Shown: piece after piece, positions 1 to 9,785 of the stretch
Layout: every line of letters begins with the position of its first letter
Position numbering within the stretch: the first letter of the stretch is position 1
From: Bolinopsis microptera
Taxonomy: Eukaryota > Ctenophora > Tentaculata > Lobata > Bolinopsidae
Direction: 5' to 3'
Assembly: GCF_026151205.1 (NCBI RefSeq)
Contig: NC_087073.1
Coordinates: forward strand, 5,351,001 to 5,415,000
DNA length: 64,000 nt
Made by a program: the position numbers and the translations under genes
Notes under the pieces: model-generated
Databases searched by the model: none
Seen by the model: the letters and a program-made list of their open reading frames with translations, nothing else
Told to the model about the DNA's origin: nothing

Positions 1-2
1 TC

Positions 3-128
3 AGGAGGCAGCAGATCACTGCTCCCTCTCAGCCCAGTGTGTACTCACAGAGCCTGGATCCGGTCTATGATTATGGGGATAGCAATGTGTTCGATGTTCA
101 CACTGACTGCTCGGACGGAAGTGACTAT
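3..128 (+). CDS. Kinase-pseudokinase gene, exon 1 (partial)
   Basis: The first visible coding exon reads 42 codons from base 3 and ends in phase 0 at a GTACGT donor. The peptide is polar and rich in Ser, Asp and Tyr (for example VYDYGDSN and DCSDGSDY). It has no membrane segment. Such acidic, tyrosine-bearing sequence just before a tyrosine kinase domain resembles a receptor juxtamembrane region or a cytoplasmic linker; this is inference. The TCAG at bases 1-4 could be a splice acceptor, in which case the exon starts at base 5 and the first codon is split. The rest of the N-terminus is outside the window, so receptor or cytoplasmic status cannot be decided. Confidence 0.72.
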
Positions 129-317
129 GTACGTTTGTTATTTTTTCACCTCAGATTTTACTTGGGAAATTAAAAATTTCTTAAAATTTAACTGTTTTGA
201 AGGTCCATGTTCAGTAAAAGTTAAGAGAAACCATGTCTTTAGAACTACCTGGTTGATTAAACACAACAAATTTTCAAACAATTTATTGTGCTCCAGCTTT
301 ATCTCTCTCTTTTTCAG

Positions 318-512
318 AGCTCATCTATCGATTGTGAGAACGTGGATCCAGAAACAGACTTTTCAAACTCGGGACCCGTTCCAGATTGGTATCATCAAGC
401 TACAACAAGTGATGCTTTCAATTACTTTTCTGACAACTGTGACAACAGTGATCCATTCTACAACGACGAACTTTCTTTCACTCTTCTGCAGGAATGCGAA
501 CTCCAAAATCAG
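318..512 (+). CDS. Kinase-pseudokinase gene, exon 2 (acidic linker)
   Basis: A 65-codon phase 0-0 exon between a TTTTTCAG acceptor and a GTGGGT donor. It continues the low-complexity acidic, Asn/Asp/Ser/Tyr-rich linker of exon 1 (SSSIDCENVDP, SDNCDNSDPFYND) and ends in ECELQNQ just before the kinase domain. Several Tyr residues in acidic context (DPFYNDEL, PDWYHQ) could be phosphorylation or docking sites. No known domain is recognised. The linker role is inferred from position. Confidence 0.75.
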
Positions 513-692
513 GTGGGTTCAACTTTAGCCTAGAGGACTGTTAGGTCCATATATATTAGTATCTATAATAAAATTATCATATTGTTGTAATGATGGTTTC
601 TCCTTTTTCTAACCTTCCAAATTACTAAATAGTCCACCATTTTCTGATCACCATTACTAATAACCCCTAACTAAATCCTACTTGTTTCACAG

Positions 693-833
693 TTGCACAA
701 GTTTAATAATAAGAAGTGGGAATCCTCCTTCTACAAGCTAGGTGAGACAGTGGGAGCAGGTAACTTTGGGGAGGTCTGTAAAGCTATAGTCCAGGATAAC
801 GAGAGGATACCTCCTGAGCTACGCCGACGTGAA
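693..833 (+). CDS. Kinase-pseudokinase gene, exon 3: Gly-rich loop of tyrosine kinase domain
   Basis: A 47-codon phase 0-0 exon (acceptor TTTCACAG, donor GTTAGT). It starts the catalytic domain. WESSFYKLGETVGAGNFGEV carries strand beta1, the nucleotide-binding loop GxGxFGxV and beta2, at about residues 116-135 of the visible chain. The sequence then leads through an Arg-rich turn (PPELRRRE) into the beta3 strand of the next exon. All three loop glycines are present, so ATP binding is expected. The family is protein tyrosine kinase, judged together with exons 4-8. Confidence 0.9.
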
Positions 834-1004
834 GTTAGTCTTGTTAAACTCTGACTTTTAATCTATTAACAAAATTAAATGTACTCTTGAATTTATTCAG
901 TTAAACAACGTTTAAAACTTCCTTGCTAAGTAAGAGCTGTTTTGGCACTGATTTATATTGTTATATCACCACTACACTACCCTATACGTCATCTTACCTT
1001 CCAG

Positions 1005-1223
1005 ATCGCTGTGAAAATATTTTCCCTGCCCGCCGCCCACGACAACGCTATCGAGACAATAGTTCAAGAAGCCGAGAACATGTTGAGATTGGAACACAAT
1101 CGGATTGTGCCGCTCTATGGGATCAGTTCTTCTCTGGAGAACAAGGAGATACACATCATCATGCCGTTCTATCAGATGGGCAGCTTGAAGAGCTACATTA
1201 GGCAGTTCCATAATGAGCTCAAG
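1005..1223 (+). CDS. Kinase-pseudokinase gene, exon 4: beta3 Lys, helix C, hinge
   Basis: A 73-codon phase 0-0 exon (acceptor TACCTTCCAG, donor GTAATG). It opens with IAVKIF, the beta3 motif with the ATP-contacting Lys (visible residue 158). Helix C (IVQEAENML) has a Glu for the Lys-Glu salt bridge. Then come beta4 (HNRIVPLYGI), beta5 and hinge (IHIIMPFYQMGSLKSYI), with the GSL typical of tyrosine kinases before helix D. All N-lobe catalytic features are intact. Confidence 0.92.
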
Positions 1224-1510
1224 GTAATGTGTGGGTATAAATACTAATATACTATATAATAAATACTACTATAATAATACTACTATAATATAGTAGTGGG
1301 AACTTATAACTGGTTAGATAATGTCGGAGAGATGGTTTTGAAACACCTTTGAAGTTTTATTCGTTGTGTGTCTACATTAATATTCATACAAGAGGACAAG
1401 GTGGACTAGTTTCGCATTGATCTGATATAATTAAATCTGATTTAATATAGTTATACAGAATTTAACCGACACTGGTCTAGGAGAAGGATCTGTGTCTGTT
1501 TGGTCTACAG

Positions 1511-1630
1511 ATAGCTGAAGGAATGGAGTATCTGAACAGCAAGGGGTTTGTTCACAGAGATCTGGCGTTGCGGAACATTCTTGTCGTTAGTCACAAGAAC
1601 GTCAGGATCGCAGACCTGGGACTAACTCGG
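1511..1630 (+). CDS. Kinase-pseudokinase gene, exon 5: catalytic loop
   Basis: A 40-codon phase 0-0 exon (acceptor GTCTACAG, donor GTGAGT). It contains helix E ([13 protein letters not shown]), the catalytic loop VHRDLALRN with proton acceptor Asp (visible residue 244) and metal-binding Asn (249), and beta7-8. The magnesium-binding motif is DLG (262-264) rather than DFG, a tolerated variant in other kinases. The loop HRDLALRN has the tyrosine-kinase signature LxxRN with the usual AAR changed to ALR. Catalytic activity is predicted. Confidence 0.93.
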
Positions 1631-2455
1631 GTGAGTTACGGTTGGGTAATCACATAAAAGCACGTACAAGATTTTAAGGTCGTCACTCCTTCACGCTACT
1701 GATCCCCCGTACGTAAATATAAAATCTGGTTCTTTAATTTTTAGTTCTTCTATTGACAGACTCGATTTAATTTTAGTTGATAGAAAAGTTATCACTTTTA
1801 ATGAAAGTCTAATTCAGAAATGTAATGCACAAAATTCTGCTGCAAACTATTATTATACAAGGACGTTTGTTGAGTTTGAATATTTTGAACGGCTGTGCAA
1901 AACCCGATAAAATTGTGTAAAGGTTACTGATTTCTAAGTATGAAAATAGTATCAGCAATAAAATGTATTACGATTTTGGGATAAAGTATGCGAACTATTT
2001 TACGGAAATCTGACTAGCTAAAAACGCGAGTTTTTAACTTTGTAATATGGCATATGCTGTGTTAATTTCTAGACTGTTCTATTTTAACCTTAGTTCTGCA
2101 TTTATCGATGTAGGTTCTTATTGTACGTGTTCCGTCCATATTTCAAGCGATTGCTCTCGGAAATTTAGTTGAGATCTAAAAATTACGCCCAAATATTTAA
2201 ATGATAATATTATGTCAGTACCTGTTTTTTTAATCATAATATTAATTCAATATCAAAAAAAATCCTGGAGTAAAAATCTAATTGAATGCGGTCTCTGAAA
2301 TAATCTGATTGAATCAGTATCCAGCAAATGATTAGATGGTGGTGCGCTGAAATTCAAAGAAAATGTCGCCTGGAATTAGCACTAGCTCACCGCACAATTA
2401 TAAACTGATAAATTTGTTCACGTCATCCTGCCTGTTATATAATCATCATATTCAG

Positions 2456-2773
2456 AACGGGGTAAAATACCAGAACTACTCTTATTTGTGGATAGTATCA
2501 ATGTGATAATAAATTATTTCATTAGTTAATTAAGCATTTATGGTAATTAATTAAAATATGATTGTGAACTGTAAGGTTCAAAATACAGGTATAAAGTATG
2601 TGTGCTATATAATAACAGTCAGAAACTCGGGCATGGTTAGCAACCTACCTTGTGTTGGTTTGTGCATCATGTGAGCAGGACAAAAACACATTATACTTCA
2701 TAATATGTATATTCACAATATCATACAGGGTGGAATTAAATATCAGAACTTCTATTATTTTGTGAACAAAATT
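2456..2773 (+). repeat. Two decayed copies of the activation-loop exon start
   Basis: Upstream of exon 6 the first roughly 45 bases of that exon appear twice more. One copy begins at 2729 after ATACAG and encodes GGIKYQNFYYFVNK, against GVVKDQDYYYFVNK in the true exon (about 74% base identity by hand, frame kept). The other begins at 2456 after TATTCAG and encodes NGVKYQNYSYLWI. Each copy has its own AG acceptor. They look like ancient tandem exon duplications that lost their 3' parts. The rest of the intron 1631-2797 shows nothing else. Confidence 0.6.
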
Positions 2774-2797
2774 ATAATATATACCCTCGTTTTTCAG

Positions 2798-2965
2798 GGC
2801 GTGGTAAAAGACCAGGACTACTACTATTTTGTGAACAAGTCAATGAAAGCGGGCCTCCCAACCCTCTGGTATCCCCCTGAATTCTTCAACAAATCAAAGT
2901 ACGACAAGTACTGCGACGTGTGGAGTTACGGTGTTACCATGTTCGAAATGTGGTCCAATGGAGAA
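2798..2965 (+). CDS. Kinase-pseudokinase gene, exon 6: activation loop to helix F
   Basis: A 56-codon phase 0-0 exon (acceptor TTTTTCAG, donor GTAAGT). It holds the rest of the activation loop with three adjacent tyrosines (DQDYYYF, visible residues 275-277), a typical autophosphorylation pattern. Next come the P+1 loop GLPTLWYPPEFF with PPE in place of APE (293-295), and helix F DVWSYGVTMFEMWSNGE with the structural Asp (307). This resembles receptor-type tyrosine kinases. The start of the exon is duplicated in the upstream intron. Confidence 0.93.
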
Positions 2966-4138
2966 GTAAGTCCCATCTCTTAAAGTCATAATTTGCATTG
3001 TTATAAAAATATCGAGATTTTAAGTGTTTAATTTTAGCGACCGTCTGTGCTAAACATTATCATTTGTACACAGTTTTTGAATTTATCTGGGACTTCTAAA
3101 CTTTTAAAACACCCTCAAACTCTTCATAAATCACATCTGTAGAAACGTGAGATCTGTAGAAACTACCGTGGCTCGGTTATTGAGTCAGCCTCAATGGTAG
3201 ACAGCCTCAAGGGTTGCCCCCTACTAGGCCAGGTTATTGGTCACGTACATTTAGTCACGCATCTCCAGTCTCGACTCAGTATAATAGAATGCAGTGTTCA
3301 GCAAGGAACATTGCATTGATATCAACCCGTTTATATCAAAATTCAATGTTTAAATACTGCATAAAATTGGCCGATGTCAATTGGCTTAACCAATGAGCTT
3401 ATACCTTATGTGTACGTTTTATCATTGTGTCGAATTTAAATTTGCTTCTCTACCGAAACCAAGAAGATACTGATAACCTACCGACCCTAGGCATTATAAA
3501 GCTGCTTCAAATGTTATGTGCCTTCGAAGTAAATTTGGTAATTGGTTCTGTGTAGGACGCTGTGGTTGGCAAAGAATTTATTTAAGGTATGATTTGACGA
3601 TTGAATTGAGCGCGAACTAGGTAAGATGTTCCTTGAAGTACCAAGGTGTACACTAGGTAATGTGTTCTTATAGTTTTCTGAGTTCCCTGAACTTTTATAT
3701 CTACCGGCCTGTGTTCTAAAGTAGCAGACTGAAATGTTAAGTCCGAAGTTCAAGTGTAATACTGTAACATATCACATAGACTTTGGAATGTTGACCTGAG
3801 GGGATCATTACAAACCAACTGTTAATAAATAACACATTGCCTGGTAAACCGGCACTTCATTATTGAGTATAATTGCAGGCAGCCTCGAGGGTTGGTCCTC
3901 TTGTGACTCTTGACAGAGGTGCAGTGGTCACGCACCGCGGTGGTCACGCACCAATATTACAATACAACAACAATATCGAGCATACCCTAGATCCTAATTT
4001 ATCTCAAATATGAGCAACATTGATTGGATCGAATTAAAAACTCCCTCTTCACTGAAACTTCAAGTCGAAATGATGTGTCCCTAATAAACATTAACATATT
4101 GTAGAGCCAGCCGCAGATTTAGTATATAATACTAGCAG

Positions 4139-4398
4139 GAACCCGTCTAACCCTAAAATGGTGTCAAGACTAAAGAGACTAAAATAATTATTACCTATTT
4201 AATTCGCGTTTTTGACACCACCAGGACTCCAAATTTTGGGCACTAAAATTCTTATTCCTTGGCCAATTTTTAAATTTTTCATGCTATTTTGAAGGCCATT
4301 AAAGCATTTGACCCAGTCAACAAAGGTTCAGCTTTATATCTTTTACGGTTTTTGCGGAACGTCGTGTTAAAGTTGATGCCGTGATGTCAGTAAAATGG
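4139..4398 (+). repeat. Dispersed repeat family R1, copy 1
   Basis: About 260 bases that begin ACCCGTCTAACCCTAAAATG and include TTGGCCAATTTTTAAATTTT and TTTTACGGTTTTTGCGGAA. The reverse complement of nearly the whole unit recurs at 56131-56393, and a shorter copy lies at 41446-41597. It has no coding potential. It is probably a non-autonomous transposon; the class is not recognised. Confidence 0.65.
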
Positions 4399-4552
4399 TA
4401 AGGATATATTATATTATATGTAGTAGTAAGATAGTAGTATCTAGTACAGAGTACATAGTACATATGTACAAAGTATATTAGTATATAGTAAATGGTATGT
4501 AGACCGGTCTGCGAAGCAAATTACGACTAATTGTAGAGATAAGAACAGGATA

Positions 4553-5409
4553 GAACCAATAATTATTTTGCAGAACATCCAAGATATCCTTTGGATAGGC
4601 AGAGGTATTGTACAGACCACAAGAAATGTGATAAATTACACAAATGTTCCCAATGCTTTACTGTCCGGAGACCTACTAAAAGTAAAGATCGTTATACATC
4701 AAGTGTATACATGTATACAAGTCTGATGTTCTTACGCAAGCTATTTAGCATGTTCAGGAAAGAAAAAATAGCAGATGCGACCAAAATCATAGAACTACAA
4801 GAGAAGTTACTCACTAAGCAAGAAGAAGATATGGCAAAAATCAATGATTTGCAGGAGAAGTTAGCTTTGAAGAAGGATGACGAGATTGGAACTGTGAAAA
4901 TTGCAGCTCAGAAAGAGATCAAAACCTTTTCGTCTCTGTTGAAAAACGCGTGCAAAAACGCCTTTGCACCGAAGAAAATCCAAGCTGCAGTGAAAACGGT
5001 TGCCCTAGAAGATGATCGAAGTAAAAGTCTGATTATCTTTGGGCTTCCAGAGACGGAGGAAAACCTGGATGCTAAGGTATCTGGTATTTTGTTGGACCAT
5101 CTCAACGAAAAACCGAAAATTTTGAGATGTAAACGAGTTGGAAAGGACACAAGTGAACGAGTCAGGCCAGTGAAATTCATTTTGTCAAGCTCAGATCAAG
5201 CTCGTACCATCTTGAGCAAGACTAAGCTACTAAGACATGTAGACGGGTTTAGTTCAGTTTACATCACTCCTGATAGATCAGCTGCAGACAGGATGGCCTA
5301 CAAGAAAGTTGTCAACCAGCTACTCAATAAAAGGACAGCAGAGCCTGACAAAGTTCATGTTATCAGGAACTTTAGAGTCATTAGCTCGAAGAAGGAGCCT
5401 TTAGAGTGA
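4553..5409 (+). CDS. LINE ORF1-like protein (retrotransposon remnant)
   Basis: An open frame of about 285 codons in intron 6 of the kinase gene, same strand. It starts with a Cys/His-rich segment (YCTDHKKCDKLHKCSQC), then a coiled coil with heptad-like ELQEKL / DLQEKLALKKDDE, then an RRM-like block. That block begins RSKSLIIFGLPE and continues through ILRCKRVGKD, VRPVKFILSSSDQA and SVYITPDRSAADRM. The layout zinc-binding, coiled coil, RRM is the usual one for ORF1 proteins of CR1/L1-type non-LTR retrotransposons, which bind element RNA. No reverse transcriptase ORF follows, so the copy is incomplete. No ATG precedes the Cys/His segment in frame. The assignment rests on motif resemblance. Confidence 0.7.
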
Positions 5410-6232
5410 TATATTTTCTATAAGTACCATATTATATGTTTTAATTCATTGATTAATTAATTTTTTGCTAGGGCCCAATGTTATTGCGGGTGTGGTATTT
5501 CTTACTGCACACTACTGTGTTTTGGTTACCCCTCTTTCAATACATAATTTGGGTTTCATACTGGGATAATGGAATTTAGGACTATATCGGTTTTCTCCTT
5601 GTATAACTGGGTTTATTTAGAAGCATTCAATTCTGTATAATTATGTATTGTTTGAAAAGTTTAAGATTTAAAAAAATTTACAGCAGTCAGCACCGAGTTA
5701 GTTTTTTCATGAGAGCTATATTTAGGTTAATTCACGAATACGAACCTTTTAAAAAGTAAATACACTGTTCTTTAAAACCCTTCAACTCTTCAAGTCACAG
5801 CAGCTGTAGATAACCGTCACATATGTCATGGAGTATAATCATTAGCAGCATCGGGTGTTGTACACAACACTGTTAAACGATCACTAGTCACGTTTTAATT
5901 TGGTCACACTCATCAGTCATCTGGTCACGTGGTCACGACTCACGTTCATCTGGTTACGTGGTCACGTTCATCTGGTCACGCACAATGTCAGCTCATATGC
6001 TCAAATATCCCTTGTGTGTGAACTTTATTCTTTATAACATTACGTAACTGCGGTGTGGTTATAGGAATACAATAGGAATACAATATAGGAATATCAATTT
6101 AAAATCTTAAGTTACATAACAGTAACTGTTAAGATAATAACAACATCATAAGATTTAGATTTATTATATTAATATAACTTACTTAAGATTGACTACTAGC
6201 ATAAGTTCATACAGTTCATATATTATATGTTA

Positions 6233-6547
6233 GGGTGACTGACAATTGAACCCAATTGAACCTAGTTTGCACGCAATTAACAGGCAACCAATCAGCTTAA
6301 TTGGGTGACCATCAGCGTAAATCCCAAGACAACAACTGAACCCAGGTCATATTACAACTGAACCCAAATTTATTCCCGATCCATGACTCAAAGTGCCGAA
6401 GGCTGATAGACTGATAAGTGATAGGGTTTATAATTATTTTCCCAAGCTACCCTGTCTAGGAAAAAGTCAAAATTAGGGTTGAACAGTTGTCAGGTTTTCT
6501 CGCACAACATTTCTCAATTAAGCCCAATTAACCACGTCATTCACCCA
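6233..6547. mobile_element. Possible MITE abutting the splice acceptor of exon 7
   Basis: The left end GGGTGACTGAC at 6233 and the right end GTCATTCACCC at 6537-6547 are inverted with one mismatch. Both are followed inward by AATTGAACCC / AATTGGGCTTAATTG-like sequence. The middle repeats GAACCCA and AATTGGGTGACC. The right end runs straight into the AG of the exon 7 acceptor (CACCCAG|ATACCG). The inverted ends are short and no clear target duplication is visible, so the call is tentative. Confidence 0.4.
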
Positions 6548-6548
6548 G

Positions 6549-6662
6549 ATACCGTACAAAAGGTACAGAGTTCAGAAGCAGCCCGAACTGATCGAGTTCC
6601 TGAAGACGAGAACTCTGGACATTCCCGAGGGAACGCCGCGCATTTTCGTGCACGTCATGAAG
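6549..6662 (+). CDS. Kinase-pseudokinase gene, exon 7: kinase helix G region
   Basis: A 38-codon phase 0-0 exon (acceptor TCATTCACCCAG, donor GTACTA). It reads on from exon 6 without a break: ...WSNGE | IPYKRYRVQKQPELIEFLK, the usual tyrosine-kinase NGxxPY junction, followed by helix G and TLDIPEGTPRIFVHVMK leading to helix H. Only this frame continues the kinase fold. A possible MITE supplies the bases just before the acceptor. Confidence 0.88.
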
Positions 6663-7371
6663 GTACTATTTACACATTTACACATTCTTTTAATGTACAA
6701 CATCAATTCAGTGGATTTGCTGGATTATTGTTTAAGGACAAACATTTTGAACATGCATTCAGGGGACATTATTGGCATAATGTTTCACTTAATCATGTAC
6801 TTAATCGTAAATTTAATTTCTTAATTCTTTTATTCATAATTTGTTCTAATCTAAATTATAATTAAGTTTAAATTTTGTTATAATGCAAATTATAATTAAT
6901 TTTAAATTCGTTCAATTATGGCATAATATTTCTTTCGTTACAGAATACTATGTAGTGTTTGGGTTGGTGCTGAGGCTTAGATAGTAAATTTAATAAAAAT
7001 TCAATACAAAAGTTACGCTGATTTTGATTAACTGTAATATGAACGTTTATAAAAGTATTATTAAGTTAATACGTCACTTGCTTTGATAAGTTTTAGTCAA
7101 AAGAGTCAACAGGGGTGCACTAATTATTAGTATGAGATTGTTGCCGCAAATTTCATGATTCGATTTTGAATTGATTTCTTATATACATATTATAGAATGA
7201 TCATTGAATTAAGAATTTAAATTTAAAAGTTAGAAATTTGCACGACGGCCTGAGACCTTGCTGTGTAAAAACCTATGGGTGCAGCGGCGTGCACCTCTCG
7301 GCAGGTAATTGCAATCTAGCGTTCTCTCATGAAATATAGTGACTAAAATTGTAACATTTCTAAATTTTCAG

Positions 7372-7452
7372 AGGTGTTGGAAGGAGAAGAGGGAGCGTTG
7401 GGATTTTACTGCAATCGTCAACTTTATCAAGTCCAAGCTTTCCTCACCAAGA
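7372..7452 (+). CDS. Kinase-pseudokinase gene, exon 8: end of kinase domain
   Basis: A 27-codon phase 0-0 exon (acceptor AAATTTTCAG, donor GTAAGA). RCWKEKRERWDFTAIVNFIK is the last conserved block of the kinase C-lobe: MK|RCW matches the family MxxCW, and RERWDF stands in place of RPxF before helix I. No stop codon lies in the exon. Reading through the donor would add VRSFHQFKVIF and stop. The strong donor and the phase-matched exon 9 favour continuation into the pseudokinase. Confidence 0.87.
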
Positions 7453-8039
7453 GTAAGATCTTTTCACCAATTTAAAGTCATTTTTTAATAGTCATTTAAT
7501 TTTTATTGTATTGTATTTATTCATTTGGGTTGTGGTAGTGGCAACTGCCTCTGAGAAGACAGTAGAGATACTTTATTTTCTGAATCTGTTGATAATTTAT
7601 TCCTTTTTTTAGTGTTTTGAACAATTAACAAAGCGAGTAATCTACTAAACTCTGAACCAGAAAATCTCGCACAAAATTTGAACCCTCAAAAATTGGCATT
7701 TTTCCCGAGCGCTCATTCAAAGAAAATTACCCGATCACTTTTGGATTCGCTTCATCGACTTAAGAAATTCAAAGTAAAGGATATTCCACATAATTTCTTT
7801 AAAAATAGCCATATTGAAACATTATATTATTATTTATTAAATAAAAGTTCTAAACAAGGGATAGTTAAAAACAACGCCCAGTCTAATCCTTCCCTAAAAC
7901 AAATAACTAAATATCAAAACTTCATTGTAATTTCTGCCAATATCCCTTATCTGTATCATTTAAGCTAAATTACGGAGATAATGCAGATCAAAAATATTAT
8001 TCATATAAAGATTTCTTTTACATAAATCATGCACAATCA

Positions 8040-8310
8040 GTGAGAATAAATTGCTTTAGGATCTTCCTCTTCTCCCTGGTAAGTCCAGTGCATTGATGGT
8101 CGATGGAAAAAATTGAGGGAAGAAAACGCTGGTCCATCAACAGCTCAACAGGACCCCGCAAAACATGTCCTAACATTCTCCACCGACTACGGGCCACTTT
8201 TTCTGACAATGGTTGAGCATTGCAGCGTTTATACAAGAGATGTAGGAGATGACTCCTGGGTACTTTATATTAAAAATAGAGCGAAGATGTCTGCGGTGAA
8301 CATTATCTAG
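8040..8310 (-). pseudogene. LINE reverse transcriptase C-terminal fragment
   Basis: On the minus strand two frames give HRRHLRSIFNIKYPGVISY and then LSEKVARSRWRMLGHVLRG. The RRRxWLGHVLR-type block is a hallmark of the region after the reverse transcriptase domain in many RTE/L2/CR1-type LINE proteins. The frames are offset, so the copy is dead. From 8255 to 8560 the flanking sequence is a diverged tandem duplication of about 145 bases (TACTTTATATT..AAATAGAGCGAA, CGCCTCAGCGTCAAGAAAA twice). Confidence 0.55.
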
Positions 8311-8560
8311 TTTTTCACAATTATATTTTAAAAGTTATAACTTAAAAGTTTAAAGATTTTTAAATTTATCGATATCCCACGAAATTTTGAATAAACAACG
8401 CCTCAGCGTCAAGAAAAATACTTTATATTCAAAATAGAGCGAACAACAGCTAGTTTTTCAAACATTATATTTTGCATAAATTTTAAAAGTTTAAAATTTT
8501 TAAAATTTATTAATTTTCCACGAAATTTCAAATAAAGAACGCCTCAGCGTCAAGAAAATA

Positions 8561-9785
8561 CTCATGTAATGTCATTAACATCGCGCTGAAACGTGCCGAA
8601 ACGTCCTAATCCTTTTTACAGTTTACTTCAGTAGGTCAGTGAGTCAGTCATCTGTGAAATGGTCATCCATATTTTGGAGGCTGAAGAATTACTCTATTAC
8701 ATACTTCAAATTGGCTCGACACATTTTTTCAAAATTTCATCGTTAGATATAAACACTGGTGATGCAATGAATTGTTAAGTTGATTTTAATTATCTTACTA
8801 GGTTTAAAATTTAAATCAAAATAATCTTAATATATATCGAAAGTTCACCATTTCTAAAAATAATAATTCCCAAAACAATCAGACGACACAAGTGAATGAA
8901 AGTTATTAGATGTTAAACGGATTCTAACCTTGCACATTCCAGTGATCTTCAGGACATGTTACTGGCTACTGCCACTTCCGTGACTGTTCTGTAAAGGACA
9001 GTCTCCTGCCTTAGGAAGTTGTCTTCTACAAATGCATCCTCGGAATTCCTATAAAGAACATCTTTCTTACTTTCACGGCTGTCAACTGTCATTACCTGTT
9101 CACCTCCAAAGGAACGCCCGCTGTGAAATATAGTCTCCATTGTCGCTGTCTGTTGGTACTATAGCGATGGATTTCCGTGTCGTTTAGTTGGTCTCCCACC
9201 GCAAGAAGACGGCCCCAAGTAGAGTATCCTCAAAGTCGGAGCAGTTCCCCGATGAGAACATCTCTCTTACTTCCTCAGTTGCCTTTTAAAGATGTCCATC
9301 TTCAGGAGTTCACCTCCAAAGGTAGTAGAGATAAAATCTCCATGTGATACGCTCATGATGCCACTAATTTGATCCTCAAAATCATCACATACTGAACAGA
9401 AGATGACCTCCTCGCATGTCTGCTATCTTTTGTAAACGTTCATTTTTAAGTTTAAAAGTTGACCAAATATCCATGTGATACACACTTGATGCCACTCATT
9501 TGAGGGAACTCTTTGAGATCTGGTATGTCACCATGTTCATTATCCTAAATGTGGTAAGTATGTCCTAATCTCTCGAGCTGCATGCAAATCACGCATCAGT
9601 AAAACCTTCATTCGTTTTCTTGTTCACCCAGCAGCAAACAGAAATAACTCTTTTGATAGGCTTCATATCTAACAGTACCATTATGGTGGATTCGTGTAGA
9701 GTTATTGAGTCTCATGATTTGATAGTTCTTTCATTCAAATTTCTGATTGTTTCTGAATAGACTCAGTGAAGACAGATTCTACCAT
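8561..9785. other. Intron sequence, no gene recognised
   Basis: AT-rich intronic sequence. Between 8940 and 9560 there are internal repeats: TTCACCTCCAAAGG near 9098 and 9310, and TCCATGTGATAC with GATGCCACT near 9335 and 9470. This suggests an old duplicated element. A 63-codon minus-strand frame at 8949-9140 matches no family I recognise and has no supporting splice pattern. Confidence 0.3.

Larger units (their letters stand above)
3100..6060 (+). repeat. Diverged direct repeats in intron 6 (3.10-3.42 and 5.75-6.06 kb, partial at 3.74-4.09 kb)
   Basis: Degenerate copies of one sequence recur. CCCTCAAACTCTTCA at 3111 matches CCCTTCAACTCTTCA at 5778, and each is followed by CTGTAGA and then by GGTCACG/AGTCACG motifs (3233, 3925, 5900-5990). 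A third partial copy with GCAGCCTCGAGGGTTGG lies near 3878. The region 5889-5990 is a run of imperfect GGTCACG(T) units. They are unclassified intronic repeats; no coding is seen in them. Confidence 0.45.
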
